Both the position numbers and the translations under genes were made by a program. The notes below the pieces were generated by a model that saw only the letters and a program-made list of their open reading frames with translations, was not told where the DNA came from and did not search any database. From Phytomonas francai (Eukaryota; Euglenozoa; Kinetoplastea; Trypanosomatida; Trypanosomatidae): DNA of 57,319 bases. This document shows, one piece after another, positions 57,298 through 57,319 of the stretch. Position 1 is the first letter of the stretch; every line of letters begins with the position of its first letter. The stretch lies in NCBI GenBank assembly GCA_001766655.1, contig MJCC01000016.1, forward strand, positions 1-57,319, in the 5' to 3' direction.

Positions 57298-57319
57298 TAT
57301 ATATATATATATATATATA
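57298..57319. repeat. TA microsatellite at window edge
   Basis: At least 11 TA units start 31 bases after the hexokinase stop and run off the window. Confidence 0.9.

Noticed and set aside
1..57319. CRISPR arrays, insertion sequences, operators, riboswitches
   Set aside because: None seen, and none is expected in a trypanosomatid nuclear sequence.

Overview
The window looks like a nuclear chromosome segment of a kinetoplastid, almost certainly a trypanosomatid and most likely an AT-rich Trypanosoma. The reasons are: long intronless genes packed head to tail on one strand; polypyrimidine tracts followed by AG just upstream of start codons (trans-splicing acceptors); and diagnostic families, namely a hexokinase with a PTS2-like glycosomal signal, a bacterial-type topoisomerase IA, an MAM33/p22-like protein, a PPR-like mitochondrial protein and calpain-like giants. 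Intergenic DNA is AT-rich and full of microsatellites, which recalls the low-GC T. theileri group. The species cannot be fixed from the sequence alone.

Layout. 1-0.6 kb: a GC-rich degenerate coding relic on the minus strand, cut by the window edge. 1.3-3.4 kb (minus): an unassigned 690-aa protein, possibly the Gag-like ORF of a retroelement. 3.4-5.1 kb: no convincing gene. 5.1-6.7 kb (minus): a type II membrane glycosyltransferase. 6.7-11.3 kb: a divergent strand-switch region without an intact gene but with broken coding stretches, presumably the start of two polycistronic units. From 11.27 kb to the right edge every convincing gene is on the plus strand, i.e. one polycistronic transcription unit.

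Order in that unit: METTL2/6/8-type tRNA m3C methyltransferase; RBX1 RING subunit; MAM33/p22-like mitochondrial protein; Qc-SNARE; Asp-box beta-propeller protein; tail-anchored unknown; MFS transporter; rhomboid; small basic protein; LRR + calpain-like giant; mitochondrial topoisomerase IA; PPR-like protein with a putative zinc site; pseudokinase; LRR protein with a mitochondrial-like presequence; NOP9-like Pumilio-repeat protein; LRR-TPR-CHAT protein; a second LRR protein; ARM/HEAT-like protein; calmodulin-like EF-hand protein; ARP6; hexokinase. As usual for trypanosomatids the neighbours do not form a functional operon; expression is set by trans-splicing, polyadenylation and UTRs.

The most interesting theme is a set of fusions built on one N-terminal or central module (an LY..YC....CK.NS-like segment followed by leucine-rich repeats carrying a G..GLRP-type signature). 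It is joined in one gene to a calpain fold, in another to TPRs plus a CHAT protease fold, and in a third to regions I cannot assign. Both protease folds appear to have lost catalytic residues, and a nearby kinase has lost its nucleotide-binding and catalytic residues too. This looks like a scaffold or sensor family, loosely reminiscent of LRR/TPR-CHAT architectures in immunity proteins. That is inference, not demonstrated function.

Several start codons were set inward from the longest open frame because the upstream part starts at a non-ATG codon or contains a splice-acceptor tract. These cases are explained in the entries.
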